A stretch of DNA of 64,000 nucleotides from NCBI GenBank assembly GCA_903832085.1, contig CAIKZZ010000006.1, positions 62,001 to 126,000 on the forward strand, given 5' to 3'. Shown in pieces: positions 24,960-32,842 of this stretch. The notes under the pieces are model-generated. The model did not search any database. It worked only from the letters and a program-made list of their open reading frames with translations, and was not told where the DNA came from. Origin of the DNA: an uncultured Pseudomonadota bacterium (GTDB taxonomy: Bacteria; Pseudomonadota; Gammaproteobacteria; Steroidobacterales; Steroidobacteraceae). The number at the start of each line of letters is the position of its first letter. Within the stretch, counting starts at the first letter, position 1. Position numbers and translations under genes: made by a program.

Positions 24960-24985
24960 CCTTCTTACAACGGTGGGGCTATAGT
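24957..24985 (+). promoter_or_regulatory. Putative sigma-70 promoter of the second Rieske oxygenase gene
   Basis: The -10 is TATAGT (24980-24985) with a 17-base spacer to a weak -35 TTTCCT (24957-24962), which overlaps the end of the inverted repeat. CTGTTTC to TATA-T spacing is 26 bases, identical to the promoter at 19061-19089. Confidence 0.5.
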
Positions 24986-25015
24986 CGGTCGCTCTACACC
25001 GTCAGAGGTTGCTCC

Positions 25016-26374
25016 ATGTTCGACTATAAACAGCCCTACGTCCTCAACCCTTCCGCCCCCGCCGACTCGCTGGAAGCGAAACGCCCAGCCTTCGACAATG
25101 GCACGACGGTATTAGATCCCTCGCGCTACTACTCGCGTGAGTTCATGGAGAAGGAGTGGCGTCACTTGTGGCCGCGCGTCTGGTTACTCGCGGGCGTCAC
25201 CTCTGACGTGCCGGAAGAAGGCGATTACACAGTGTTTGATATCGGCGCTGAAAGCGTCATTACAGTCCGTCAGGCAAATGGCTCCCTGAAATCGTTCTTT
25301 AACGTATGCCCCCACCGCGGTAATCCCATTGCGCTGAACGAGCGCGGCAGTGTGTCCAAGTTTACCTGCGCGTTCCATGCATGGAGCTTCTGCTTGGATG
25401 GCAAACTCGAGTGCATCACTGACGAGCAAACCTTTCATCCAGACCTCGTCAGGCACCGACCCGGCTTAAGCGAAGTACGCACCGATACCATCGGCGGACT
25501 CATTTTTGTCAACCTTGATGGTAAAGCACCGCCACTCGCTGACTGGATTGGCCTGCCGAAGGGCTACATCGAGAACTATGAAATCGACAAGATGCATGTC
25601 GTTCGCCATGTGCGCACCGAGTGGCGCGCTAACTGGAAGACAGGACTCGATGCCTTCATTGAAACCTATCACTTGGCATTTATTCATCCGCAGACCCAAA
25701 CGGTCATGGAAGATTTCTCGCAGTACGATCTGTATCCGAATGGATTCCAGCGGATGATTGTGCCGTTGTGCGTGAAATCACATCGGGTCGCAGACCAAAC
25801 CACTGTGGATGCAGGACTGCAATTCATGATGCAAGACGCAGGCATGAAGCCTGATGAATTCAATGGAACTGCTAGCGAAGTGCGGCCGGCTGTACAACGC
25901 TCCAAGCGTGAGCGAGCGAAACGCTTAGGACTCAAACACTACGAAAAATTTACCGATGGCCAGCTCACAGACAGCTGGGCGACGGGCTTTTTCCCGAATA
26001 CGCAGATTGGTATGCATCCAGAAGGCGTGTTCATCATGCGCTTCATTCCGCATCCAACGAACCCGGAACTCTATTTTTACGACAACATGACACTGTTCCG
26101 TAATGTGGATGATCCAACCTACTTTGTGCCGGCATGGATGGGCTTACCCAAAGACACAGATGTCTCAGGCCGAACGCGCCCAAATATCGAGCGCTTTGCG
26201 GCCGGTGTACGCGCCGACTTAGGCGAGGTGTTGGATCAAGACGTAGACTTGGTGGAAGCCGTACAACGTGGCGTACGCTCACGTGGCTTCAGGGGTCCGC
26301 TATGGAGTGAGCAAGAGATGCGTCTGCGGCACGTCCACAGCGAGATTGATCGCTACATCAACGGCGAGAAATAG
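25016..26374 (+). CDS. Rieske non-haem iron oxygenase, alpha subunit (second)
   Basis: From ATG 25016 (AGAGG seven bases upstream) the protein is 452 residues. Rieske ligands are C98, H100, C118 and H121 (CPHRG, CAFHAW); the mononuclear-iron motif is DAFIETYHLAFIH, with bridging D212 and His219/His224. The Rieske ligand numbering is the same as in the protein at 19127, but the catalytic domain is about 48 residues longer and the sequences differ widely. It resembles the aromatic-ring-hydroxylating alpha subunits of unknown substrate common in aquatic steroid or terpenoid degraders. It is a single-gene unit ended by a strong terminator. The start is chosen over an upstream frame (to 24824) that would run through the promoter. 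Confidence 0.92.
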   Translation: MFDYKQPYVLNPSAPADSLEAKRPAFDNGTTVLDPSRYYSREFMEKEWRHLWPRVWLLAGVTSDVPEEGDYTVFDIGAESVITVRQANGSLKSFFNVCPHRGNPIALNERGSVSKFTCAFHAWSFCLDGKLECITDEQTFHPDLVRHRPGLSEVRTDTIGGLIFVNLDGKAPPLADWIGLPKGYIENYEIDKMHVVRHVRTEWRANWKTGLDAFIETYHLAFIHPQTQTVMEDFSQYDLYPNGFQRMIVPLCVKSHRVADQTTVDAGLQFMMQDAGMKPDEFNGTASEVRPAVQRSKRERAKRLGLKHYEKFTDGQLTDSWATGFFPNTQIGMHPEGVFIMRFIPHPTNPELYFYDNMTLFRNVDDPTYFVPAWMGLPKDTDVSGRTRPNIERFAAGVRADLGEVLDQDVDLVEAVQRGVRSRGFRGPLWSEQEMRLRHVHSEIDRYINGEK

Positions 26375-27849
26375 CCTGTATCGGCTCGGCGACCAACAGT
26401 CGCCGAGCCGTTTTTTAACCCCATAGCATGGGTAATCTCAGGAATCAGGTCAGTGCGGTGATGGGTTGCCATCACCAACTGCATCCCCCCCTGCGCCAAG
26501 TGCGATAACAACGCGCGCATGTGTACGCGCCAAACAGTATCAAGACCCGTCAAAGGCTCATCCAGCAGCAACGCCTCAGGACGACGCACAATCGCGCGCG
26601 CAAAGAGCGCGAGTCGGCGTTGGCCATACGACAATCCTTTCAAGGCACGCTCCGAATTGCATACCAAGCCCACCGTCTGTAACGCCTGAGCGGCAAGCGA
26701 GCGCTCAGCGGCTGTGGCAGGAAAATCCAGCCCTACACTGGCACGAATGCCACTGACCACAAGCTCGAGCAGCGTCACGTCGTCCAAATACTCGGCCTGC
26801 AATTCTGGAGAGACTAGACCTATACGCCGCCGCCACTGCTCAATATGGACACCAGGCGCATGACCTCGCCGCTCAAGCACACCACCTAGTGCAATGGGTA
26901 GATCGCCATACAAGCACCGTAGCAAGCTCGACTTACCACTGCCATTAGCACCCACTATGGCCCAGTTTTCATGCGGGCCAATTACCCAATTCACGCCACA
27001 CAGTACAGGCCGGTAATCGCGGTATAACGAGGCATTACGCAAAGTCACTAATGGCATGCTGCGGTGCTTGTGGTTTTTGACTATAGCCACCGTTGCGAGC
27101 CGCGGCTTAACTGGTGACTCCTGCAACGATCGCGTCACGAGCGCACAGCGGGCTCCATCGTGATGCACTCGCCCGGATTTCAACACCACGATCCGGGTAA
27201 ATACTCGTGGGATATCCTCGGCACGGTGTCCGGTCACAATGACCGTGATACGCGCTTTGGAAAGTCGGCGTAACTCGCGATCCAATGTACGCCGTGACGA
27301 ATCATCAAGACCGTTAAACGGCTCATCCAACAACAAAAGCCCAGGCTGCGCCGCCAGCGCTCGCGCGAGCAGAACACGACGACGTTCACCATAAGACAAT
27401 GTTAAAAACAGCCGCCGTCGCAAGTGCCACACATCCCAGCGCTGCAATAATTTAGTCACGCGGCGGCGTTCGATCGCGCTTAATTTAACGATGGGACGAT
27501 CGCCACCATGACAACCGGTACCGACCACCCGCTGCACTGAAAAATTCCAGTCATAGCGCAAATATTTATCTTGCCGTTCACCACTCACAAGCGCGATTTT
27601 CGAGAGAATATCGCTCTTTTCTAGCACTTTTCCACGCGCATCCGTATAGGTGATCTGGCCACGACCGTCCGGGTCAGGCCACCGCTCGCCTACCAGTATT
27701 TTTAATAGCTGCGACTTGCCAGCACCATTGACGCCCAACAAGGCGGTATTCGAGGAAGCCGCGAACTCGAGAGAGATATTTTTGAGAATCGCGTTGTCGT
27801 TCAGCATCAACCGGACGTGAGTCAACCGAGCACCAATCGCGCAACTCAA
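26353..27849 (-). CDS. Tandem ABC ATPase, ModF/photorepair PhrA-like
   Basis: The product has about 498 residues with two ABC nucleotide-binding domains and no membrane segment. Domain 1 has Walker A GVNGAGKS, signature LSYGERRRV and Walker B LLLLDEPFNGLD; domain 2 has GANGSGKS, LSYGQRRLA and ALLLDEPLTGLD. This is the ModF layout (E. coli ModF, also called photorepair protein). The start is uncertain: TTG 27849 overlaps the upstream stop as TTGA, and TTG 27864 is an alternative; no ATG lies before the first domain. The stop overlaps the convergent Rieske gene by 22 bases. ModF is linked to molybdate transport by gene neighbourhood, which fits the molybdenum-cofactor operon 1.4 kb away, but its function is not established. 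Confidence 0.85.
   Translation of the reverse strand: MSCAIGARLTHVRLMLNDNAILKNISLEFAASSNTALLGVNGAGKSQLLKILVGERWPDPDGRGQITYTDARGKVLEKSDILSKIALVSGERQDKYLRYDWNFSVQRVVGTGCHGGDRPIVKLSAIERRRVTKLLQRWDVWHLRRRLFLTLSYGERRRVLLARALAAQPGLLLLDEPFNGLDDSSRRTLDRELRRLSKARITVIVTGHRAEDIPRVFTRIVVLKSGRVHHDGARCALVTRSLQESPVKPRLATVAIVKNHKHRSMPLVTLRNASLYRDYRPVLCGVNWVIGPHENWAIVGANGSGKSSLLRCLYGDLPIALGGVLERRGHAPGVHIEQWRRRIGLVSPELQAEYLDDVTLLELVVSGIRASVGLDFPATAAERSLAAQALQTVGLVCNSERALKGLSYGQRRLALFARAIVRRPEALLLDEPLTGLDTVWRVHMRALLSHLAQGGMQLVMATHHRTDLIPEITHAMGLKNGSATVGRRADTGYFSPLM
26382..26416 (+). terminator. Rho-independent terminator of the second Rieske gene
   Basis: A perfect 12-base stem (CGGCTCGGCGAC / GTCGCCGAGCCG) with loop CAACA is followed by TTTTTTA. 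It starts 8 bases after the Rieske stop. It lies inside the 3' end of the coding sequence of the convergent ABC ATPase gene, so the same bases encode that protein's C-terminus. Confidence 0.92.
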
Positions 27850-28697
27850 GGCAGCAGCATCCAACTGTCATCACAGCGCTTTACCCGCCCATCCCGCTCG
27901 AGCTTGAGTAAATGCGCAAGCAAGGTATAGCGCGCCGCACCGTACAGCGCTGGGTCGACATCGTCATATACCGAGCGCACCAACGCATCCATCTCACTGG
28001 GGACAGATTGCAGCACACCGATAATTTTGCGCTCGCGGGTTTGACGATGGCGCAGCAATGCCGCAAGCGCAAACTCCGGATCCGTCAGCACTGGCCCATG
28101 ACCCGGCGCGATCGCGCGCGCAGAAAGTCCTCGTAAACGCTGCAACGAATCTAAGTATTCGGTCATATCACCATCTGGCGGCAAAATGACCGGCGAGACA
28201 GTCCCAAGCACATGATCCCCCGTAAACAACAATTGTGTCTCGACATGAAACCAACACAAATGATTTGATGCGTGCCCGGGCGTTGCGATCGCGCGCAAGC
28301 TCCCCGCATCAGTGACCAACACGGTGCCATCTGGCGTTGGCAGGTCTGCCACAAAACTTGTGTCATGGTGCTCTAAGTGTCGAGGCAAGAGCCCGCGGCG
28401 CGGCGCACCCGTGAAGTTATGTAAAGCAAGAGCTGCTGGCGAATGATCTCGGTGCGTGTGCGTCACCGCAATCGCCTCAAGCTGAGCGCCGCCAACAGCC
28501 GCCACGAGAGCGGCCACATGGGACACGACACTGGGCCCTGGGTCTATAACAACCACCCGCTGGTAGCCCACGAGATACGTGTTTGTGCCGGGACCGGTCA
28601 TGCGACCAGGATTCGGTGCCAACACGCGGCGCACGCCGGGGGCAATTTCCGTCACGACACCACAATCGGCCTCAGTGACAGGCGCTGCAAGATTCAT
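27846..28697 (-). CDS. Metallo-beta-lactamase-fold hydrolase (LACTB2/YcbL-like)
   Basis: The 283-residue protein has the metal motif HTHRDHSP (HxHxDH), then GHASNHLCW, TGDHVLG and APGHGP, in the order seen in LACTB2-type and glyoxalase-II-related hydrolases. The C-terminal winged-helix-like tail (LLAHLLKLERDGRVKR) is typical of LACTB2. These enzymes are nucleases or thioesterases; the substrate here is unknown. The stop overlaps the start of the ABC ATPase gene by four bases, so the two are coupled. It is divergent from the small exported protein gene at 28871. Confidence 0.88.
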   Translation of the reverse strand: MNLAAPVTEADCGVVTEIAPGVRRVLAPNPGRMTGPGTNTYLVGYQRVVVIDPGPSVVSHVAALVAAVGGAQLEAIAVTHTHRDHSPAALALHNFTGAPRRGLLPRHLEHHDTSFVADLPTPDGTVLVTDAGSLRAIATPGHASNHLCWFHVETQLLFTGDHVLGTVSPVILPPDGDMTEYLDSLQRLRGLSARAIAPGHGPVLTDPEFALAALLRHRQTRERKIIGVLQSVPSEMDALVRSVYDDVDPALYGAARYTLLAHLLKLERDGRVKRCDDSWMLLP

Positions 28698-28870
28698 AAC
28701 GAGGCTACTCAGATCAGCTGGGGGAAGCCCCCCCGCATGCTACCGCTCCATCGTAGCGCAAACATACCTAAAACTAATCACGAATTATTAATCGTAAATC
28801 CCTTCGGACCCAGAAAGCCATTAGACTGGCAGGGAACGCCGGCCATGTTGGCCGCGGAGCGAGGTTTGTC

Positions 28871-29254
28871 ATGATCCGATACTCAAAAGTCTGTGCGACC
28901 CTAATCACAGCTGGCGCCCTGATGGCATCAGCAACTGTGTTTGCATGCACTCATCCAAAGGCGCCAACTGGCCTTCCTGATGGTGCTACCGCGACCTTGG
29001 ATGACATGAAGGCGGCAAACGCCCTCGTCAAACAATATGTCAGCGAAATGGATGATTATTTGAAGTGCGTGGACTCGGAAGCGCCGAAGCCCTTAGCTGC
29101 TGGCGCCAAGCCAACAGACGAGCAAAAAGCAGCTTTTGCTAAGGCACAAGCCATCAATACGCTAAAGCATAATGATACCGTGAAAGAGGAAGAAGACATG
29201 GCTGCCGATTGGCACATGCGCCTCACTGCGTTCAAAGAAAAATCGAAGCAGTAA
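28871..29254 (+). CDS. Small exported protein of unknown function
   Basis: The 127-residue protein has a signal peptide (about residues 1-25, cut near VFA-C). The mature part is helical, with a Cys at its start (C26), a second Cys in YLKCVDSEAP, and a charged alanine/lysine-rich C-terminus. The two cysteines may form a disulfide in the periplasm; C26 right after the cleavage site could instead be read as a lipobox, but VFA-C is a poor one. I do not recognise a family with certainty. GGAGCGAGG precedes the ATG. It is 34 bases upstream of moeA and could lie on the same transcript. Confidence 0.75.
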   Translation: MIRYSKVCATLITAGALMASATVFACTHPKAPTGLPDGATATLDDMKAANALVKQYVSEMDDYLKCVDSEAPKPLAAGAKPTDEQKAAFAKAQAINTLKHNDTVKEEEDMAADWHMRLTAFKEKSKQ

Positions 29255-29288
29255 CGGTGCTGCGACATGCTGACGCTGGCAACGATTA

Positions 29289-30485
29289 ATGTTGACGCCC
29301 ACGCAAGCCGCAAATGTTATCGCGGAGCGCTTAACAGCGCTGCCTAGCGAATCGTGCCCGCTCGAGACATCGAGCGGGCGCGTCTTACGCGAAAATCTCT
29401 TTGCTGATCGCGATGTGCCACCGTTTGATCGAGTGGCGATGGACGGTATTGCCATCAGTTATGCCGAGTATGTTGCGGGCCGCCGTACGTATCGCCATGC
29501 AGGCATTGTGGCGGCAGGTGCTCGGCCATGCGCTCTGCCCACAATAGATAGCTGCCTTGAAGTCATGACCGGTGCCGTATTGCCGCCCGGGACTGACGCC
29601 GTCATTCCGGTTGAAGATATACAGCTCAACGCAGACAGTGCGGTCGTTCTCGACTCCGCCAAGGTCAGCGCCTACGGCAATGTGCACCGCCAAGGCAGCG
29701 ACATCATCAGAGGCGCTACGGTGCTAAATGCGGGAGCTGTGCTGCGCGGCCCGGAGCGTGCGATCGCTGTATCCATTGGAGCGCCCTCGCTGCAAGTCAG
29801 TCGCGAGCCACGCATTACTATTATCTCAACGGGCGATGAACTTGTAGCACCCAACGTGCAGCCACTCGCGTGGCAAATCCGTCGCTCCAATACCTACGCG
29901 ATCGAAACCACCCTGCAGCAGCACGGCTATAACCATCTCGCGTTAGGACACCTCCGTGATGATCTGACCGAGGTACGCGATGGTATTGCACAGGCACTAC
30001 ACGAAAGCGATGTGCTGATATTAAGTGGCGGTGTCTCTGCTGGTCGCTTTGATTACGTACCAGCGGCACTTAAAGAACTCGGTGTGGAGTGCGTCTTTCA
30101 CAAAGTCGCACAACGACCCGGAAAACCGATTTGGTTTGGCGTAAGAAAAGATGGGAAAACTGTTTTCGCGCTACCCGGCAACCCCGTCTCCACACTCATC
30201 TGCCTTGTACGTTATGTACTGCCCGCATTGAACCAAATGCGCGGCGCTAAAAGTGAAACACCGTGTGCAGCGCCTTTAAGTCATGGGCTTGAAAATCGGC
30301 ATAATCTCACGCTATTCATGCCCGTCGATCGCCTTCAAACAGGTGCTCAACAGGGTATGTTGAAGGCCCATGCAACCCACGGCTCTGGCGACTTTGTCGC
30401 CCTAGCCGGTACCGTTGGTTTTATTGAACTGGCGCCCAATCAGCATTACGAGGCAGCAAGCCTCCTTACCCTTTACACTTGGTAG
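29289..30485 (+). CDS. moeA: Molybdopterin molybdenumtransferase MoeA
   Basis: The 398-residue protein inserts molybdate into adenylylated molybdopterin in the last step of molybdenum-cofactor synthesis. Signatures are VAMDGIAI near the start, the central TGAVLPPGTDAVIPVED, the MoCF-domain motif ISTGDELV and SGGVSAGRFDYV, then FALPGNPVS. Length matches E. coli MoeA (411). It leads a run of moa and mob genes joined by overlaps or gaps of only a few bases. The gene that usually supplies adenylylated molybdopterin (mogA/moaB) is not in this cluster. Confidence 0.95.
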   Translation: MLTPTQAANVIAERLTALPSESCPLETSSGRVLRENLFADRDVPPFDRVAMDGIAISYAEYVAGRRTYRHAGIVAAGARPCALPTIDSCLEVMTGAVLPPGTDAVIPVEDIQLNADSAVVLDSAKVSAYGNVHRQGSDIIRGATVLNAGAVLRGPERAIAVSIGAPSLQVSREPRITIISTGDELVAPNVQPLAWQIRRSNTYAIETTLQQHGYNHLALGHLRDDLTEVRDGIAQALHESDVLILSGGVSAGRFDYVPAALKELGVECVFHKVAQRPGKPIWFGVRKDGKTVFALPGNPVSTLICLVRYVLPALNQMRGAKSETPCAAPLSHGLENRHNLTLFMPVDRLQTGAQQGMLKAHATHGSGDFVALAGTVGFIELAPNQHYEAASLLTLYTW

Positions 30486-30487
30486 CC

Positions 30488-31531
30488 ATGAGCAGCAAAT
30501 CCCCAGCACCGACGCCGTCACTACCACTCGACAAGTTAGGACGCCCTCTGCATGACTTACGTATTTCGGTCATGGATCGCTGCAACTTTCGTTGCCCCTA
30601 TTGCATGCCAAAGGAAACATTTGGCGAGGGCTACCGGTTTCTAGGTTCATCGGAACGTCTCTCTTTTCCTGAAATCACACGCCTTGCTAGTATCTTCGTG
30701 CGATTGGGAGTGCGCAAATTGCGCCTGACGGGAGGTGAGCCCCTGCTGCGCGCAGGGCTACCTGAACTCGTTGGCGACCTTGCGGCTCTGCAAGAAGTAG
30801 AAGACGTTGCACTCACCACGAACGGTGTATTACTCGCCCGTCATGCAGAGGAACTGAAAGCGCAAGGACTTGGGCGCGTCACGATTAGCTGCGACTCGCT
30901 CGACGCTGATGTGTTCAAAACGATGTCGGGCGGCTTTGGCAACCCGAGCGAGATTCTTGATGGAATTCAGGCAGCAATTAGCGCGGGACTTGCGCCCATC
31001 AAGATCAACTGTGTCGTGCAACGCGGCATCAATGATCACACCATTTTACCGATGATCGAGCATTTCCGCGGCACATCCGTGGTCGTACGCTTTATCGAAT
31101 ATATGGATGTAGGCACCCGCAATCGCTGGAACCGCGACAAAGTGGTTGCTTCACGTGACTTGCATGCAATGATTCATGCACGCTGGCCGCTTGCGCCTAT
31201 TGCAGCGAGTTACCGCGGCGAGGTGGCGGAGCGCTATGCTTTCGCGGATGGCGCTGGAGAGATTGGCTTTATCTCATCGGTGAGCCAACCATTTTGTGGA
31301 GCTTGTACGCGTGCCCGCATATCCTCTGAGGGTGTGCTTTATACCTGTCTTTTTGCGACTCACGGCCTTGATCTAAGAACTCCCCTGCGCGCGGGTGCGG
31401 ACGATGCCGCGCTCGAGCAGCTGATCGTAGCCGCTTGGTTAGGGCGCGCAGATCGCTACAGCGAAATTCGTGCCGACGTGCACGAATCAGGTACCGAACA
31501 TAAAATAGAGATGTATTACATCGGAGGCTGA
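30488..31531 (+). CDS. moaA: GTP 3',8-cyclase MoaA
   Basis: The 347-residue radical-SAM enzyme starts molybdenum-cofactor synthesis by rearranging GTP with MoaC. The N-terminal cluster motif is CNFRCPYC, the C-terminal cluster is in [14 protein letters not shown] with the third Cys in YTCLF, and the protein ends in the conserved [12 protein letters not shown] is the SAM-binding GGE motif. I use ATG 30488, three bases after the moeA stop; a TTG at 30479 lies inside moeA. Its stop overlaps moaC by one base. Confidence 0.96.
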   Translation: MSSKSPAPTPSLPLDKLGRPLHDLRISVMDRCNFRCPYCMPKETFGEGYRFLGSSERLSFPEITRLASIFVRLGVRKLRLTGGEPLLRAGLPELVGDLAALQEVEDVALTTNGVLLARHAEELKAQGLGRVTISCDSLDADVFKTMSGGFGNPSEILDGIQAAISAGLAPIKINCVVQRGINDHTILPMIEHFRGTSVVVRFIEYMDVGTRNRWNRDKVVASRDLHAMIHARWPLAPIAASYRGEVAERYAFADGAGEIGFISSVSQPFCGACTRARISSEGVLYTCLFATHGLDLRTPLRAGADDAALEQLIVAAWLGRADRYSEIRADVHESGTEHKIEMYYIGG

Positions 31532-32004
31532 TGAACACTCTCACGCACGTTGACCCAGACGGACACCCCACCATGGTAGATGTCACTGCAAAAACCGTCA
31601 CAGCTCGCACCGCGATTGCTGAAGCGCGCGTGCGTCTGCCAAGCGCCGTCGCCCAGAGCCTGCGCGACGCCGGGTTTTCAACGAAGAAGGGGCCGGTATT
31701 TCATACCGCGATTGTTGCCGGCACGATGGCGGCTAAGCGCACACACGAATTAATTCCATTTTGCCACCCACTTGGGCTTGAGAAGTGTCATATCTACATT
31801 GAAGCCGTCAATGATGAGGTGGTTATTCGCTGTGAAGTGGGCGTGCACCATCGTACCGGAGTAGAGATGGAAGCCTTGACGGGGGCCAGCATTGCCGCAC
31901 TGACGGTGTATGACATGTGCAAAGCACTCTCGCATGACATCGTCATTAGCGAGACACGTCTTATTGCCAAGCACGGCGGCAAAAGCGATTTTGGGACTCC
32001 ATAA
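31531..32004 (+). CDS. moaC: Cyclic pyranopterin monophosphate synthase MoaC
   Basis: The 157-residue protein converts the MoaA product to cyclic pyranopterin monophosphate. Conserved blocks are [63 protein letters not shown] and the C-terminal KHGGKSDF. Length and motifs match the family. It overlaps moaA by one base upstream and mobA by one base (TAATG) downstream. Confidence 0.97.
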   Translation: MNTLTHVDPDGHPTMVDVTAKTVTARTAIAEARVRLPSAVAQSLRDAGFSTKKGPVFHTAIVAGTMAAKRTHELIPFCHPLGLEKCHIYIEAVNDEVVIRCEVGVHHRTGVEMEALTGASIAALTVYDMCKALSHDIVISETRLIAKHGGKSDFGTP

Positions 32005-32603
32005 TGCCGTTTGCTCCTTTGGCAGGATTAATACTCAGCGGCGGCCATAGCCGCCGCATGCAGCGCGATAAAGCGACGCTCGATTTCAATGGCGAATCGC
32101 TACTTACGCGCGCGGCACGGCTACTCGAAAGGCATGTCTCAACTACCTATGTATCCGTACGACCTGATCAAATCAAGGACCCCCAGCGGATGGGCTGGCC
32201 ACTGATTGTGGATCAGCTCACGGATGTGGGACCGGCTGCTGGGATTCTTGCCGCCCTCACGGCACACCCCGCTCATGCCTGGCTCGTCGTTGCGATCGAC
32301 TTGCCGATGCTCGATGAAGACACTCTGGTGTCGCTGATTAGCCGGCGTAACCCAGAACGGCTTGCAACGGCATACTTAAGCGCGGTTGATGGACTACCTG
32401 AGCCGCTGTGCACGATCTGGGAACCAGCAAGCCGACAGCCGCTGGAGACTTTTATTAAAATTGGTAAGAATTGCCCACGAAAGTTCCTACTGAATCACGC
32501 GACAGAACTACTGGATCTGAAGATGAGCCAAGCATTGGCTAACGTCAACACACCGGATGATTTCGCTGCCGCTCTTCAATCCACGCAAGGGATTACTAAA
32601 TGA
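32004..32603 (+). CDS. mobA: Molybdenum cofactor guanylyltransferase MobA
   Basis: The 199-residue nucleotidyltransferase joins GMP to the molybdenum cofactor for bis-MGD enzymes. The N-terminal LILSGGHSRRMQRDKATL is the NTP-binding signature, with the usual LxGGxSxRMGxDK changed at one Gly to Gln. WLVVAIDLPML and EPLCTIWEP match the family. The stop overlaps moaD as ATGA. Confidence 0.93.
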   Translation: MPFAPLAGLILSGGHSRRMQRDKATLDFNGESLLTRAARLLERHVSTTYVSVRPDQIKDPQRMGWPLIVDQLTDVGPAAGILAALTAHPAHAWLVVAIDLPMLDEDTLVSLISRRNPERLATAYLSAVDGLPEPLCTIWEPASRQPLETFIKIGKNCPRKFLLNHATELLDLKMSQALANVNTPDDFAAALQSTQGITK

Positions 32604-32842
32604 TCATAGTAGAAATTCAGTATTACGCACTCCTGCGTGAACAGGCCGGCATTAGCAGTGAACGCATGGAAACAACGGCCAAGACGGCACTCGAACTGTA
32701 TGAAGAAGTAAGGCAGCGCTATGGGTTTAGCCTAAGCTCAGACCAACTCCAGGTCGCGATTGATAACGACTTTTCGCAGTGGGATGTCGCTCTTCAGAAC
32801 GGCCAGCGTATCGTTTTCATACCACCGGTGGCTGGCGGCTAA
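32600..32842 (+). CDS. moaD: Molybdopterin synthase sulfur-carrier subunit MoaD
   Basis: The 80-residue ubiquitin-like protein has the family N-terminus (VEIQYYALLREQAG) and ends in the obligate Gly-Gly (PPVAGG), which is thiocarboxylated by MoeB. It directly abuts the MoaE-MoeB fusion gene (stop followed at once by ATG), its reaction partner on both sides: MoeB activates it and MoaE uses its sulfur. Confidence 0.95.
   Translation: MIIVEIQYYALLREQAGISSERMETTAKTALELYEEVRQRYGFSLSSDQLQVAIDNDFSQWDVALQNGQRIVFIPPVAGG

Noticed and set aside
26353-28697. ABC ATPase plus metallo-beta-lactamase-fold pair considered as a defence system
   Set aside because: The ATPase has the ordinary ModF layout and the hydrolase the LACTB2 layout; no nuclease, toxin or mobile-element context supports defence.
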